Shown: positions 53,598 to 63,015 of the stretch, one piece after another
How positions within the stretch are numbered: the stretch's first letter is position 1
Layout of the letters: each line of letters begins with the position of its first letter
Source of the DNA: Shewanella woodyi ATCC 51908
Lineage (GTDB): Bacteria; Pseudomonadota; Gammaproteobacteria; Enterobacterales; Shewanellaceae
DNA length: 64,000 nucleotides
Reading direction: 5' to 3'
NCBI RefSeq assembly: GCF_000019525.1
Contig: NC_010506.1
Span: 1,798,001 to 1,862,000, forward strand
Position numbers and translations under genes: made by a program
The notes under the pieces: model-generated
Told to the model about the DNA's origin: nothing
What the model saw: only the letters and a program-made list of their open reading frames with translations
The model's database searches: none

Positions 53598-53969
53598 ATG
53601 AGAATGAAAATATTTTTAATCGGTCTCCTGTTCTCTTTAAGTTTTATGAACAGTGTGACAGCCGCAACACTGGTCTGTAGTGGTAAAATTGATAGATTAT
53701 CATATCACTCACCAAATAAATTTATGCTAAAGCTGTCCAGTATGAATACACCTGTCTTTTTCTGCAGTCCAGATATGGAGTGGAAAGTGGGAGGTACTAG
53801 CTATGTTACAGGAGCTGAGACATGTAAAACCATGTACTCAACATTTCTGGCTATAAAAATGACGGATAAGTCGATCACGAGTATGTATTTTGATGGTGAT
53901 CAAGTTCCCAGTAGTTGTAATAGCTGGGAAAGCTGGCGACAAGCCAATATTCGTCACTATTCAATATAA
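53598..53969 (+). CDS. Small secreted protein, array member 20 (WRNDY-related class)
   Basis: 123 residues; signal peptide ends SVTAAT. LVCSGKIDRLSYHSPNKF, VFFCSPDMEWKVGG, GAETCKTMYSTFLAIKM and a long variable tail with SSCNSWESW. Cys order and the ETCKTM motif put it with members 3, 5, 11 and 12. Last gene before the TPS-domain gene. Confidence 0.78.
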   Translation: MRMKIFLIGLLFSLSFMNSVTAATLVCSGKIDRLSYHSPNKFMLKLSSMNTPVFFCSPDMEWKVGGTSYVTGAETCKTMYSTFLAIKMTDKSITSMYFDGDQVPSSCNSWESWRQANIRHYSI

Positions 53970-54231
53970 ATAATATCTAGACAAGTTTAATTAATGCCTT
54001 AGCCCGCACCTGGTATTCGTATTTACCCCCCCCTTAAAAATCAATTGATTAAGGCTCGGTTTTGAGTGAAGGTAGGTGTTTGTGTGATACAAAATAGACT
54101 CTCTGTGTTAATTTTGTTTCGGTTGTTAGTTGTTTGGTGTAATATGCTGCTACTTTGGTTGTATGTCGTTAGTGCTTATGTAAGCCTTTCATTGTATGAG
54201 AGTAAACTCAATTAGTATTTCAGGATTTAAT

Positions 54232-56910
54232 ATGTATACACGGATGTTTGTAAAATATAAATTGATAATGGTTATTTCTGTTACCTCTACTTTTATCTTT
54301 TCTTTATTAGGTATTGGTAATGTTAGTGCTTCTTCATTCAATTGGAATTCTGGCACAAGTGATATCAAACTTGTTCAAAACAGTGATGCTAGTTCAGACA
54401 TATTCATCCCATCTTCTAGTGTTAATGGGCTATCTGTTAATGACTTTAATCAGTTCATTGTGTCGCAGCGAAAGTTAACTATCTATAATGGTTCACGCTC
54501 TTCTGACTCTATAGTTAACAATGATATTGCAAATGTAATAGTGATTAAATCCTCAGTCATCTCTTTAGCCGAGAATATTGAAATTATCGGTGCACCGGCA
54601 GACATTATTTTTATTGGCACATCAAGCAACCAAAAATTAACATGCACTAATTGTAGCTTTACCAATGTCGGCCGAGTGACTTTTGCTGCTGCAACGGTCA
54701 AATCTGTGTCATTAATTAAAAGCACAGGTATTGTTGGTGAGCTTGTTACTACAAGTGGTGGAAGTGTTGAAGTTAATGGGCTTCTTGCACCTGGCTTGCA
54801 AGCAATGGAGTTAATCGCTGATACCGTTAAAACTGCTGGAATAATTGATATTAACCTCAAGGCTGATATTCATCCAGAAGGTGGTCATATTGTTCACCCA
54901 GAAGGGAGTAAAGTAGTTGGCTCTGGTGGTATTAGCTTGTATTCAGGAAGAATGACTATTGATTATGAAGAATTAAAGGTCACTGCTGCCACTGTAGTTA
55001 ATCAAGAGTTTCTCGTAGACGGCAAAATTCGCGCAGCAACCATTGCTGTTTTAAGCCCTAAGAACGTAAGGTTTGCTTCTACTGCAGATTTAAGTACTCT
55101 CTCTGATGTGATTGCAACTAGCACTCGACATTCACAGTTTTATGCACCAATTGAGGGTATCTTTATTCAAGGTGCTGGTAAGCATTTATCTACTGGTGAT
55201 TTAGACTCTACGACTCATAAAATAACTGTGGCAGGTAAGTTATCTTCTGATAATAAAGTGCTGATTAAGTCATTATCTAAACTGAATGTCTCAGCGGTTG
55301 TTGTCGCTGGTGATTTATCACTTATCTCGGGCCATAATACAAATGTTACTGGCGGGTTACAGGCTAACCTTATTGAAGTTGCTGCGAGGAACTTTATCAA
55401 TAATGGTGCAATGGCTTCATCTTGGTTAAATATAGAAACAGAAAAAAGTATCTATAACAGTTTTGGTGGCAATATAAAGGCTAATAAAATTACTTTAAAA
55501 GCGAATAGCGGTACTGTTGTTAATGGCTCCCGTTCTAAATACAAATACTATCCAGATACTCCAACCTCCCTTACCATTTCTGCTGATATGACAGCCTTAG
55601 AGCATGGTTTATATTATCAAGTGACCGAGTCGGGGACCGTGGGGAGTAATCAAGGTGCGAGTATTTTGGGGAATGAGGTATATATTCAAGCTAAATCGGT
55701 AGAGAATATTAATCCTTATTCTTTAACTAAAGCAGCTTCAGAAGATTGGAGTGCTGGTGTGAGTATTAATAATTCTTTAGCACGTCAGGTTTCATTGCAG
55801 GCTGAAAATCGTTTGGAAATAAAAGCTGATAACTATATTTTAAATTCATCTGCAATCATTGGACTAAACCAAAATGGTTTTATGGTATTTAATACTCCAA
55901 TTTTTAGTAATGAAAGGTATAGATTAGCAGTAGAGAACTTTACATATAATCAATTAGAGTTGAGTCATGATCAAAGCCAGAGTCATGATGTAGCAAAAGT
56001 GGGAACAGAAACTAAAATTATTGCTTACTCTCCCCCTGCACGTTTATATACCTTTGGTGAATTTAGATTTAGTGATGGTAACGCAAATGACAATACTAGT
56101 GAGGAGTTCTTGAATGAGTTTTCCTACTTTGAAGTTTTCGGGGATAGCCACTTTCATCAATCGTTAATTAAAACAATAGGGATTGAACTCGCACAATCTT
56201 TATCTATCAGCGAAGTATCGAAGGTCAGATCTTGCTTGAATTTTGGTAATTGTACTGGGGATACAATGTTAACGTTGGCTGATGCAGAGACTCTGTTTTC
56301 AATTCGCGGCAATCTTTATGGCATTGATCCGACTTTACCTTCAGAGAGTCATCTAGTAGTTGATAATATCAACACATACAACGCTCTTGTTCAGCAGTTA
56401 GTTGATGCGTATTTAGCTCCGTTTATTTATACGAATTCTGAGTACGATTATGGATACGTGAAAAATATGGCAATCAACGATGGTTATTTAGAAGGAAGTG
56501 CAATAAAAGTTGATGGCTATACTACATCTTATATTCCTGCTGGTCCTGGTTACGCTATAGCTCCGAAAATTGAGACTAAAAATATTAGAAAAAGCATAGA
56601 TAGTCTATTGGCAGAAGATGCAGCTCAAAACCCACATCCCGGTACAGCTTATACACCAAACCAAATTACTGCTGCTAGTCGAGCCTATATCGAAACCTTA
56701 GATATTACTTATCCTGAAGGGTATTCAGCATTTTATAAAGAGCACAATAATGTATTTAGTTCTTATACCCTATCTGATAATGATGATGTTTTAATTACAT
56801 ATAGAGAATATGTCACTTATGTCAGGCCACAAGTTGGGGATGATAAATACCAGCTAACAGTGACCGTTAGACTCCCGTTAACAGAGCTTATGACCTATTT
56901 GCCAAACTAG
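54232..56910 (+). CDS. TPS-domain (filamentous haemagglutinin-like) protein, N-terminal part of a split CdiA-like system
   Basis: About 892 residues from ATG 54232 (AGGA seven bases upstream; the frame is open from 54196). Signal peptide core VISVTSTFIFSLLGIGNVSAS. The region after it (FNWNSGTSDIKLVQNS, VNGLSVNDFNQFIV) is a divergent TPS secretion domain, and beta-helix-like repeats follow to about residue 520. The C-terminal third is non-repetitive. It lacks a toxin. No TpsB/FhaC translocator is in the window. The next gene, 18 bases downstream, carries the rest of a CdiA-like protein. Confidence 0.8.
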   Translation: MYTRMFVKYKLIMVISVTSTFIFSLLGIGNVSASSFNWNSGTSDIKLVQNSDASSDIFIPSSSVNGLSVNDFNQFIVSQRKLTIYNGSRSSDSIVNNDIANVIVIKSSVISLAENIEIIGAPADIIFIGTSSNQKLTCTNCSFTNVGRVTFAAATVKSVSLIKSTGIVGELVTTSGGSVEVNGLLAPGLQAMELIADTVKTAGIIDINLKADIHPEGGHIVHPEGSKVVGSGGISLYSGRMTIDYEELKVTAATVVNQEFLVDGKIRAATIAVLSPKNVRFASTADLSTLSDVIATSTRHSQFYAPIEGIFIQGAGKHLSTGDLDSTTHKITVAGKLSSDNKVLIKSLSKLNVSAVVVAGDLSLISGHNTNVTGGLQANLIEVAARNFINNGAMASSWLNIETEKSIYNSFGGNIKANKITLKANSGTVVNGSRSKYKYYPDTPTSLTISADMTALEHGLYYQVTESGTVGSNQGASILGNEVYIQAKSVENINPYSLTKAASEDWSAGVSINNSLARQVSLQAENRLEIKADNYILNSSAIIGLNQNGFMVFNTPIFSNERYRLAVENFTYNQLELSHDQSQSHDVAKVGTETKIIAYSPPARLYTFGEFRFSDGNANDNTSEEFLNEFSYFEVFGDSHFHQSLIKTIGIELAQSLSISEVSKVRSCLNFGNCTGDTMLTLADAETLFSIRGNLYGIDPTLPSESHLVVDNINTYNALVQQLVDAYLAPFIYTNSEYDYGYVKNMAINDGYLEGSAIKVDGYTTSYIPAGPGYAIAPKIETKNIRKSIDSLLAEDAAQNPHPGTAYTPNQITAASRAYIETLDITYPEGYSAFYKEHNNVFSSYTLSDNDDVLITYREYVTYVRPQVGDDKYQLTVTVRLPLTELMTYLPN

Positions 56911-56928
56911 AGTGTAGAAAGGATATCT

Positions 56929-59900
56929 ATGAAAAATTTAATGAAGAACACTCCTGCGGTTAAAAAGCCTATTTGGCAAAGGTTTACCGCCTATTTGATG
57001 TCATTTATCCTACTTGGGCAGATCTGTTTACCTGCGACGGTAGTGGCTGTTGAGCTGATTTCTGATGTATATATATCATCAGAAGTCAACTCTAATGCTC
57101 AGTTTGAAAGGGTTTATAATACTGACCGTCAGTTTGAAAAAGCATTTTATGTCGAGGATATCACAAGTTCTGGTACACAAACGGTAGAGTCGTTTCATCA
57201 AAAACTGCTAGATTTTAGAAAGAGCTCACTACCTGCGCCATTAATGATCCCAATAATGAATGGTGAGATTACTATTATCTTTCCTCATTATCGGTTAGAA
57301 AAACGGATCGGTGATCAGTTTGTTCAAGCTCGATTTATTCGCTCTCAGATCTTTAATCTACTCAATAGAAATCTACTTAGTGATGCTTATGCTAATGAAG
57401 CTGCACAAATTAATGGGCTTTACAATAAAGCTTATGAGTTCAGTGCGAAATCTTCTGCCAAGTTTGGTGATAGTTTAACGCGTGCTCAGGTGAACACCTT
57501 TGGACATAATTTTATCTGGCCTGAACTGCGCACTGTGAATGGTGAAGCGGTACTAGTACCGATAGTTCATCTAACTGATGCGAGTGTGGATGAGCTACTT
57601 GTCGATGGCCATATTGTTGAATTTGCGGGTGAAACGGCGCAGTTTAATACCATTACCGTTAATGCTGGTACTATTTATACCCGTCGAGGCACATTTCTTA
57701 ATACAGCTGGGGATTTCACCGTTTCAGAAGGGGCAAGTGTTGTCGCTGATGGTGACTTAAACTTGTTGGTTGGTGGCACCTTGCAAAACCTTTCTGGCCG
57801 CCTATCAGCCGAAGATAATGTCAATATTATTGCTAACCAATACCTTCAAAAAACGGTCGTACACCGTTACGCCACGCGTTATGAACAGGGTACTCGTCTA
57901 GGCGAGATCGCCAGTGTCGATGCGGTCAATGGCAATGTTTCAATTAGAAGCTATAACGATATTGTTGTTCAAGGTGGCACCATATCGGGCAATAACGTCA
58001 TCCTTAATGCCGATGGCAATATTCAGCTAACGACTCAATACACGACTTATGTGCGTAACCAAGCTGTCGGTGGTTATGATGAAACACAATCGATTATTGA
58101 GCACACAGCAAGCGTGCTTAGCGCTAAAGATAATATTTATCTTATGGCTTCAGGCGCTATTGAATTAAATGCCGCTACCTTGTTCGCTGATGAAGGTGTG
58201 ATTCAAATATTGGCCGAGCAGGGCGTTTATATTGCTAATGAGTTTAATGAATTTCAATCATCACGTTCTGGCAAGGTTGGTAAGGTAACCCTGCAGGAAC
58301 AAGAGTTTCAAACCATTGCGATACGCTCTGCGTTAGAAGCGGGTAAAGGCGTGCTCATTGCATCAAACTTCGGTGATATCACGCTTCAGGCAACAGAGAT
58401 AATATCGGGTGCTGGCACCCAAATTAATGCACTCAATGGCAAGGTCAATTTGTTATTGGCGAAGGAGCAAGATCACTACTTCTATAATCGTGTTAAGGAA
58501 GGTTTCTGGCGCATAAAAACCGAAACTCAAACTGATACTGTAGATACCGCCGTTTACAATAGCATTATTGGTGGTATAAAAGTTCAAGCAACTCACGGTG
58601 TTACGCTTGAGTTTGGTCAAGAGGAAGGTGTCACTCTGCAAGACTCTCTTGCCATGTTTGAGCAAACTGAAGATCTTGCGTGGATGGCTGAAGCATACAA
58701 TGATCCTGAACTTGCAAGTAATATTGAGTTAGTTTATCAAGAGCTCGTTAAAATCCATGAGTACGATAAATCCAGCAGTTTAAGCCCAGCAGCTATGGCA
58801 ATTATTGCTATCGCGGTCGCTGTGGCAATGGGGCCCGCAGGTGTAGGGCTTATTGGTGCAAAAGGTGCCATCGGTGCGGTGGGCTTCGTCGCGCAACCTG
58901 TAATGCAAGCAGGGGCATTAGCCTTAGCAACGCAAACGGCGATGAGTTTTGCCAATGGTAATAACTTATCTGAAACCGTTAAATTAATGCATTCAAGTGA
59001 CACTATTAGAGCGGTTGCTACAGCGATGATCACCGCAGGAGCGTTGAGCGCCATAGATGAAGTAAAGCTGTTTGATATGCCAGCAGGAGTAGATGCTTCT
59101 GCTGATCTAATTAGTGCGCAAACCGCGATTGACCTAGGAAATCAAGCCACACTAATCGTTGTTGAAACGACGGTGAGTACCGGGATCTCGACCATTATTA
59201 ATGGTGGTGATTTAGGTGATTTTGGTGAGGCTCTGGTTCAAGGGTTACAGCTATCTGCCATCAATAAGATTGGTCAAAAAGTTGCAAATGAGATTGGAGG
59301 CTTGGCAGATTCTAAGCCCCCGAAAATCAATGAAGCACTTAGGTATATCTCGCATGCCGGTTTAGGGTGTGCACTTGGGGCCGCAACAGCTGAAGTCAGT
59401 GGCAGTTCTGATCCTGTCGTTGGCTGTGGTTCAGGGGCTGGTGGTGCCGTAATTGGTGAGGCCGTTGCACAGGCATACACCGAAGCGATGATGACTGACA
59501 ACCAAAAGGAAGTCGTAGATTGGTTAAAGTCTAAAGGCATTATGGCAGAGGGAGATTTTGAGGCACTAACCCCTGCTCAACAAGCTGAATATTATACACT
59601 TGTTCAATCAATGCAGGTGACGCCCAGTGAACTACTTTCATTACAGGCAAAAGGCGTTGATTTAGCAAAGTTAGCGGGGGGCTTAGCTGCATTTGCAGCA
59701 GGTGCCGAAGTGAATATTGCTGCACATACAGCAGAAAATGCTGCGCAGCATAACTGGTTCCATTTAGTTGTACTAGCAGCTCGAGCAGCCATGTTTGTCA
59801 TGAGTGCATTAGAGGTTTATCAAGCAACTCAAGACATCATAGAGAAATATGAACAATTTAAAGCGCATGAGGGCAATGAAGAGCAGCAACGTGCAATATT

Positions 59901-60756
59901 GATACAGCTAGCAAAAATGCTAGGTGAAGAGCTCGTGTACGAACTAACTGTTGGTAAATTAGAAAATGCTGCTACCGACAAAGTATTGGCTCGTATTACA
60001 GAGTATGCCAAAGATAAAGGTTATGATAAAAAAATCACTGATGTGCTCAGTGATATGCACCAAAGTGAAACCAATGGCACCCCCTTTCCCCATAGTGATA
60101 GAGTTAATGTTAGCCGTAACCCTAACCTAGATAATTTGCCTCCTGGTTACGAAGTCTTACCCGATGGCCGTATTCGTGGTACTGGTGGCGCTATTGCAAA
60201 AGATTCTGGCTATAAAACAACTGAAGGTGATGTTATCTTCCAGCGGGAAACGGGTAGCTATTATTATATTAAGGGCGATGGCACCCAGCAATCTGTTGGC
60301 TCTCCCAGAGATACTGGTGACTATCTAAAGTATGATAATGTATGGGCGTCAGGAGTACGCCCGGTAGACCGAGGCCGGCAAATTCAAGCAGAACTCGCCA
60401 AAACGGAGTACCAGCAATGGGGCAACACTGATTTCTATGAAATTGTTGACCCAGTTACAGGTCAGTCTAAAAAAGTGGTAGCGCAAAACTTCCCGCTGAT
60501 TGACTTTGAGCTTGACGGCATGGTGGTGAGCTTAAAAACGGTCAATACCAATGGTACAAGTTGGTTAACAGATATGGACTACCACATGCGTGATTTAGCA
60601 AACAGAGGGATTTGGTCGGATGGTGTGCTGGTGCCCACAAGCAATAGAATTTTAGATATTCGGGTGCAACCCGGTGGGTTAGCTGATACCAGTAAATTAG
60701 GGGCCATGGCCGCTAAGCATGGTATTACTATTGAAATTTCGGAGTATGGCAGTTAA
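56929..60756 (+). CDS. CdiA-like protein with DUF637-type region and nuclease-like C-terminus
   Basis: 1275 residues. The N-terminus (WQRFTAYLMSFILLGQICLP) looks like a signal peptide, so this half is probably exported on its own. Residues about 200-560 are haemagglutinin-like repeats. About 620-850 is a Gly/Ala-rich hydrophobic DUF637-like part (AAMAIIAIAVAVAMGPAGVG). NIAAHTAENAAQHNWF (about 920) resembles the VENN-type boundary before CdiA toxins. The last 230 residues end in a candidate PD-(D/E)xK site, FPLIDFELDGMVVSLKT. The C-terminus is followed by an overlapping immunity candidate (TAATG). Confidence 0.82.
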   Translation: MKNLMKNTPAVKKPIWQRFTAYLMSFILLGQICLPATVVAVELISDVYISSEVNSNAQFERVYNTDRQFEKAFYVEDITSSGTQTVESFHQKLLDFRKSSLPAPLMIPIMNGEITIIFPHYRLEKRIGDQFVQARFIRSQIFNLLNRNLLSDAYANEAAQINGLYNKAYEFSAKSSAKFGDSLTRAQVNTFGHNFIWPELRTVNGEAVLVPIVHLTDASVDELLVDGHIVEFAGETAQFNTITVNAGTIYTRRGTFLNTAGDFTVSEGASVVADGDLNLLVGGTLQNLSGRLSAEDNVNIIANQYLQKTVVHRYATRYEQGTRLGEIASVDAVNGNVSIRSYNDIVVQGGTISGNNVILNADGNIQLTTQYTTYVRNQAVGGYDETQSIIEHTASVLSAKDNIYLMASGAIELNAATLFADEGVIQILAEQGVYIANEFNEFQSSRSGKVGKVTLQEQEFQTIAIRSALEAGKGVLIASNFGDITLQATEIISGAGTQINALNGKVNLLLAKEQDHYFYNRVKEGFWRIKTETQTDTVDTAVYNSIIGGIKVQATHGVTLEFGQEEGVTLQDSLAMFEQTEDLAWMAEAYNDPELASNIELVYQELVKIHEYDKSSSLSPAAMAIIAIAVAVAMGPAGVGLIGAKGAIGAVGFVAQPVMQAGALALATQTAMSFANGNNLSETVKLMHSSDTIRAVATAMITAGALSAIDEVKLFDMPAGVDASADLISAQTAIDLGNQATLIVVETTVSTGISTIINGGDLGDFGEALVQGLQLSAINKIGQKVANEIGGLADSKPPKINEALRYISHAGLGCALGAATAEVSGSSDPVVGCGSGAGGAVIGEAVAQAYTEAMMTDNQKEVVDWLKSKGIMAEGDFEALTPAQQAEYYTLVQSMQVTPSELLSLQAKGVDLAKLAGGLAAFAAGAEVNIAAHTAENAAQHNWFHLVVLAARAAMFVMSALEVYQATQDIIEKYEQFKAHEGNEEQQRAILIQLAKMLGEELVYELTVGKLENAATDKVLARITEYAKDKGYDKKITDVLSDMHQSETNGTPFPHSDRVNVSRNPNLDNLPPGYEVLPDGRIRGTGGAIAKDSGYKTTEGDVIFQRETGSYYYIKGDGTQQSVGSPRDTGDYLKYDNVWASGVRPVDRGRQIQAELAKTEYQQWGNTDFYEIVDPVTGQSKKVVAQNFPLIDFELDGMVVSLKTVNTNGTSWLTDMDYHMRDLANRGIWSDGVLVPTSNRILDIRVQPGGLADTSKLGAMAAKHGITIEISEYGS

Positions 60757-61511
60757 TGGCTTTTGAATTAGATATTATTTTAAGCGGTGAGCAGTTACTC
60801 AAACCGGGGGCTGTGTGGGACGCTTTGAGGTTAGATGCTGATATTGTAGCGCTTACCCCACAACCTGTGCGAGATATGTATATTGACAAGAAGATCACTG
60901 GAATTAGCGGTTATTTATGGGCGGCCAAAGATCAAATGTCGTTTGCGCTTGGGTTTGGTAATGCGCACTTGTCAGTGCGACCAGACATGCGTTTTAACCA
61001 GCATACTGATTTTAGTTACGCTAAGGTATCGATATGTGATTTGGATGAGTTAATTGCCCACCGTGCCAAGTGGCTGAGCCATATATTTGAACATCCGGGA
61101 TTCATCTACGCGCAAGTATCTAATACTGAATATAAGCGTAGGCAGATGATGACCAGTATTCAGCAGTTTGAGATAGAGGGCATTGCCCACAGTCATCTGC
61201 CGAAAAAGCACAATGGCTTTCCGCCACCCATAGGAAAAGAGATCGTCGATGTTGCTAATAATCCAGGGCGCTTTGAGCGAAGACAAGGTTATGAAGCAGC
61301 AGTGGCGGCAGAGATGTGGTTAGGGACGCGCTTTTTTGAGTTAACTAACTTGAGTAAACAACAACTTGAGGAGAGCGAGTTTATGGTTAACACCCAAGGG
61401 GAACTACTGCACTTAACAGCCTATGACAAACCTTTCGACTGCGCTAATGGCGAGCAGGGGCTAATTCAGCATAGGCTATGGCAGCTACTTTATGGCAATG
61501 ACGAAAAGTAA
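60756..61511 (+). CDS. Probable immunity protein for the CdiA-like toxin
   Basis: 251 residues, soluble, no signal peptide. Its ATG shares a base with the toxin stop (TAATG), so it is made together with the toxin. Mixed alpha/beta protein with no family I recognise; RHLPKK-type basic patches and W-rich segments (WLSHIF, EMWLGTRFF) are visible. Immunity is inferred from position and the cytosolic location expected for a nuclease antidote. Confidence 0.7.
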   Translation: MAFELDIILSGEQLLKPGAVWDALRLDADIVALTPQPVRDMYIDKKITGISGYLWAAKDQMSFALGFGNAHLSVRPDMRFNQHTDFSYAKVSICDLDELIAHRAKWLSHIFEHPGFIYAQVSNTEYKRRQMMTSIQQFEIEGIAHSHLPKKHNGFPPPIGKEIVDVANNPGRFERRQGYEAAVAAEMWLGTRFFELTNLSKQQLEESEFMVNTQGELLHLTAYDKPFDCANGEQGLIQHRLWQLLYGNDEK

Positions 61512-61581
61512 ATATTAGATAAGATAAAGGGTAGGCTAAGTCTACTATGGTTTTAATATGTTAGGTTTCAAGGCGAAAGAG

Positions 61582-62031
61582 ATGCGTCGGCTGTTTTATG
61601 TAGTCACAAAACTGGCACTTTTTGCTGCACTGTTGACTGGCTGCTCTGTTGCATATCAGCCCTCTAATGGTGTGAAAGAGGGTTATCAGGATTTTATGCT
61701 ACCAAGTGGCTGTATTGTGCTGACCTATGTGGGTAATGGCAGGGCAACTGCGTCGGCATTGCAGGAGGTCTGGCAACGTCGTGCGACCGAGTGGTGCCCA
61801 ACAGGCTTTGATATTGTCTCTATGAACCGAGATATTAGACATGGTTCTATGGTCAGCCCTGTGGGGGGGGGTGATGCACGCTTAGGCACCCAAACTCCGG
61901 TTTTAAGCGGTGTGTTCAAATGCATGGGTGGCATTGAACATATCAGTGGCAGTGTTCAAGCATCAGAACAAGATAGAAAATTCATCCAGTTAGCAGCAGA
62001 TATTTGGAGTAACAATCCGTCATGTGGTTAG
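61582..62031 (+). CDS. Small lipoprotein after the toxin-immunity pair
   Basis: About 149 residues from ATG 61582 (AAGG eight bases upstream). A lipobox LLTGC at residues 17-21 marks a lipid-anchored protein with Ser at +2, so probably outer membrane. The mature part has four Cys (GCIV, WCPT, KCMG, SCG) that could form two disulfides, and a helix QEVWQRRATEWCPTGF. Function unknown; not similar enough to the small secreted array to call it a member. Confidence 0.75.
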   Translation: MRRLFYVVTKLALFAALLTGCSVAYQPSNGVKEGYQDFMLPSGCIVLTYVGNGRATASALQEVWQRRATEWCPTGFDIVSMNRDIRHGSMVSPVGGGDARLGTQTPVLSGVFKCMGGIEHISGSVQASEQDRKFIQLAADIWSNNPSCG

Positions 62032-62102
62032 TTACCGCAACGGGCGAAAGCGCATACGTATAGAATGACGGACAAGTCATATACGGCAGAGCCAAATAAA
62101 AT

Positions 62103-62120
62103 AAAGGGGTCAGAGCCCTT
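62103..62120 (+). repeat. REP sequence left of the RAYT
   Basis: AAAGGGGTCAGAGCCCTT, inverted relative to the pair of REPs on the other side of the transposase gene (62897-62950). Confidence 0.8.
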
Positions 62121-62144
62121 TAGTTTTTAGCTCTTTAGGTTTTC

Positions 62145-62840
62145 TTAGGTTTTCTTAGGTTTGTTAGGGTGTCCAGGTGCTAGATGGCCGAATCTGACGT
62201 TAAGGTGAGCTTCAATGTCGGCTCTGAATTTATCGCTTCCTAGAGGAAAGTTGTGATTTAAACAGTTTCTAATGGTATGGACTTGTTCTGGTGGCAGCTC
62301 TGTATTGAATAGCTCTCGATATTGATGTTGTCGAAGCTCTGGTGTAGAGCCAAGTTGTTGATAGAGTGGATGTGGTGTTAGGCAAGCAATCTGTTTTCCT
62401 GCACCATGAAATTGATAGCTTGACCAAGGGTATTCGCTGGGATGTTTAACCATGTTGGCTCTTACTGGATTGAGTTCGATGTAGCGTAGGCAAGCTATGA
62501 AGTAGGCTTCGCTATCGATAAGGCAGGCTTTATGACGCCCCTCCCAAAGGGTACCAGTACGCTGGTAAAGTCGGTTTATTGTACTGACATAAGTGCGGCC
62601 GATACTTTGCATTACTTGTGAGATGCCTTCAGTTGTTGAAGGAGTCATAAGCAGGTGAACATGATTAGTCATTAGCACGAAAGCATGTAGTTTTACATTA
62701 TATTGAATTAGCGCATCAGAGAGTGCGTTAATGTAGATTTTAAAGTCGTCATCATTGAAGAAGCAAGCGGAACGATTGTTGCCTCGTTGAACAATATGGC
62801 AGGTAATATCAGGGGCATAAAAACGTGGTTTTCTTGGCAT
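62145..62840 (-). CDS. REP-associated tyrosine transposase (RAYT, IS200/Y1 family)
   Basis: 231 residues. The HUH motif is NHVHLL (residues about 58-63), preceded by CHIVQRGNNRSACFF. The catalytic Tyr is probably in GRTYVSTINRLYQR or the following helix, and ECLRYIELNPVRA-type sequence is present as ACLRYIELNPVRANMV. It ends RFGHLAPGHPNKPKKT. RAYTs act on REP hairpins, and REPs lie on both sides here. A relic of a second copy is at 45568. Confidence 0.93.
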   Translation of the reverse strand: MPRKPRFYAPDITCHIVQRGNNRSACFFNDDDFKIYINALSDALIQYNVKLHAFVLMTNHVHLLMTPSTTEGISQVMQSIGRTYVSTINRLYQRTGTLWEGRHKACLIDSEAYFIACLRYIELNPVRANMVKHPSEYPWSSYQFHGAGKQIACLTPHPLYQQLGSTPELRQHQYRELFNTELPPEQVHTIRNCLNHNFPLGSDKFRADIEAHLNVRFGHLAPGHPNKPKKT

Positions 62841-62896
62841 ATCCGTTCCTTGGATAAAGGTAAGGCTTGGATGCTAAGTATAGATGAGAATTGCTA

Positions 62897-62950
62897 AAGG
62901 GCTCTGACCCCTTTGTTGTAATTAAGGGCTCTGACCCCTTTGTTGTAATT
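62897..62950 (-). repeat. Two tandem 27-bp REP units right of the RAYT
   Basis: Two exact head-to-tail copies (62897-62923 and 62924-62950), each starting AAGGGCTCTGACCCCTTTG. They are inverted relative to the REP at 62103, as expected for a RAYT-REP module. Confidence 0.88.
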
Positions 62951-63015
62951 AGATAAAAGATGCCTGAGTCTATTAGCTTTTACCGCTCGGCTACAATTTA
63001 AACAAAGGAATGAAT

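Noticed and set aside
59274..59801. Minus-strand ORFs opposite the CdiA-like gene
   Set aside because: They mirror a Gly/Ala-rich coding region with few stops on the other strand; no start signals or protein features.
61582..62031. Lipoprotein as a further member of the small secreted array
   Set aside because: It has a lipobox and a longer body with different Cys spacing, and lacks the LLAAxxxGKxV core.
62897..62950. Possible CRISPR-like direct repeats
   Set aside because: Only two units, directly abutting without spacers, and the sequence is the REP of the adjacent RAYT.
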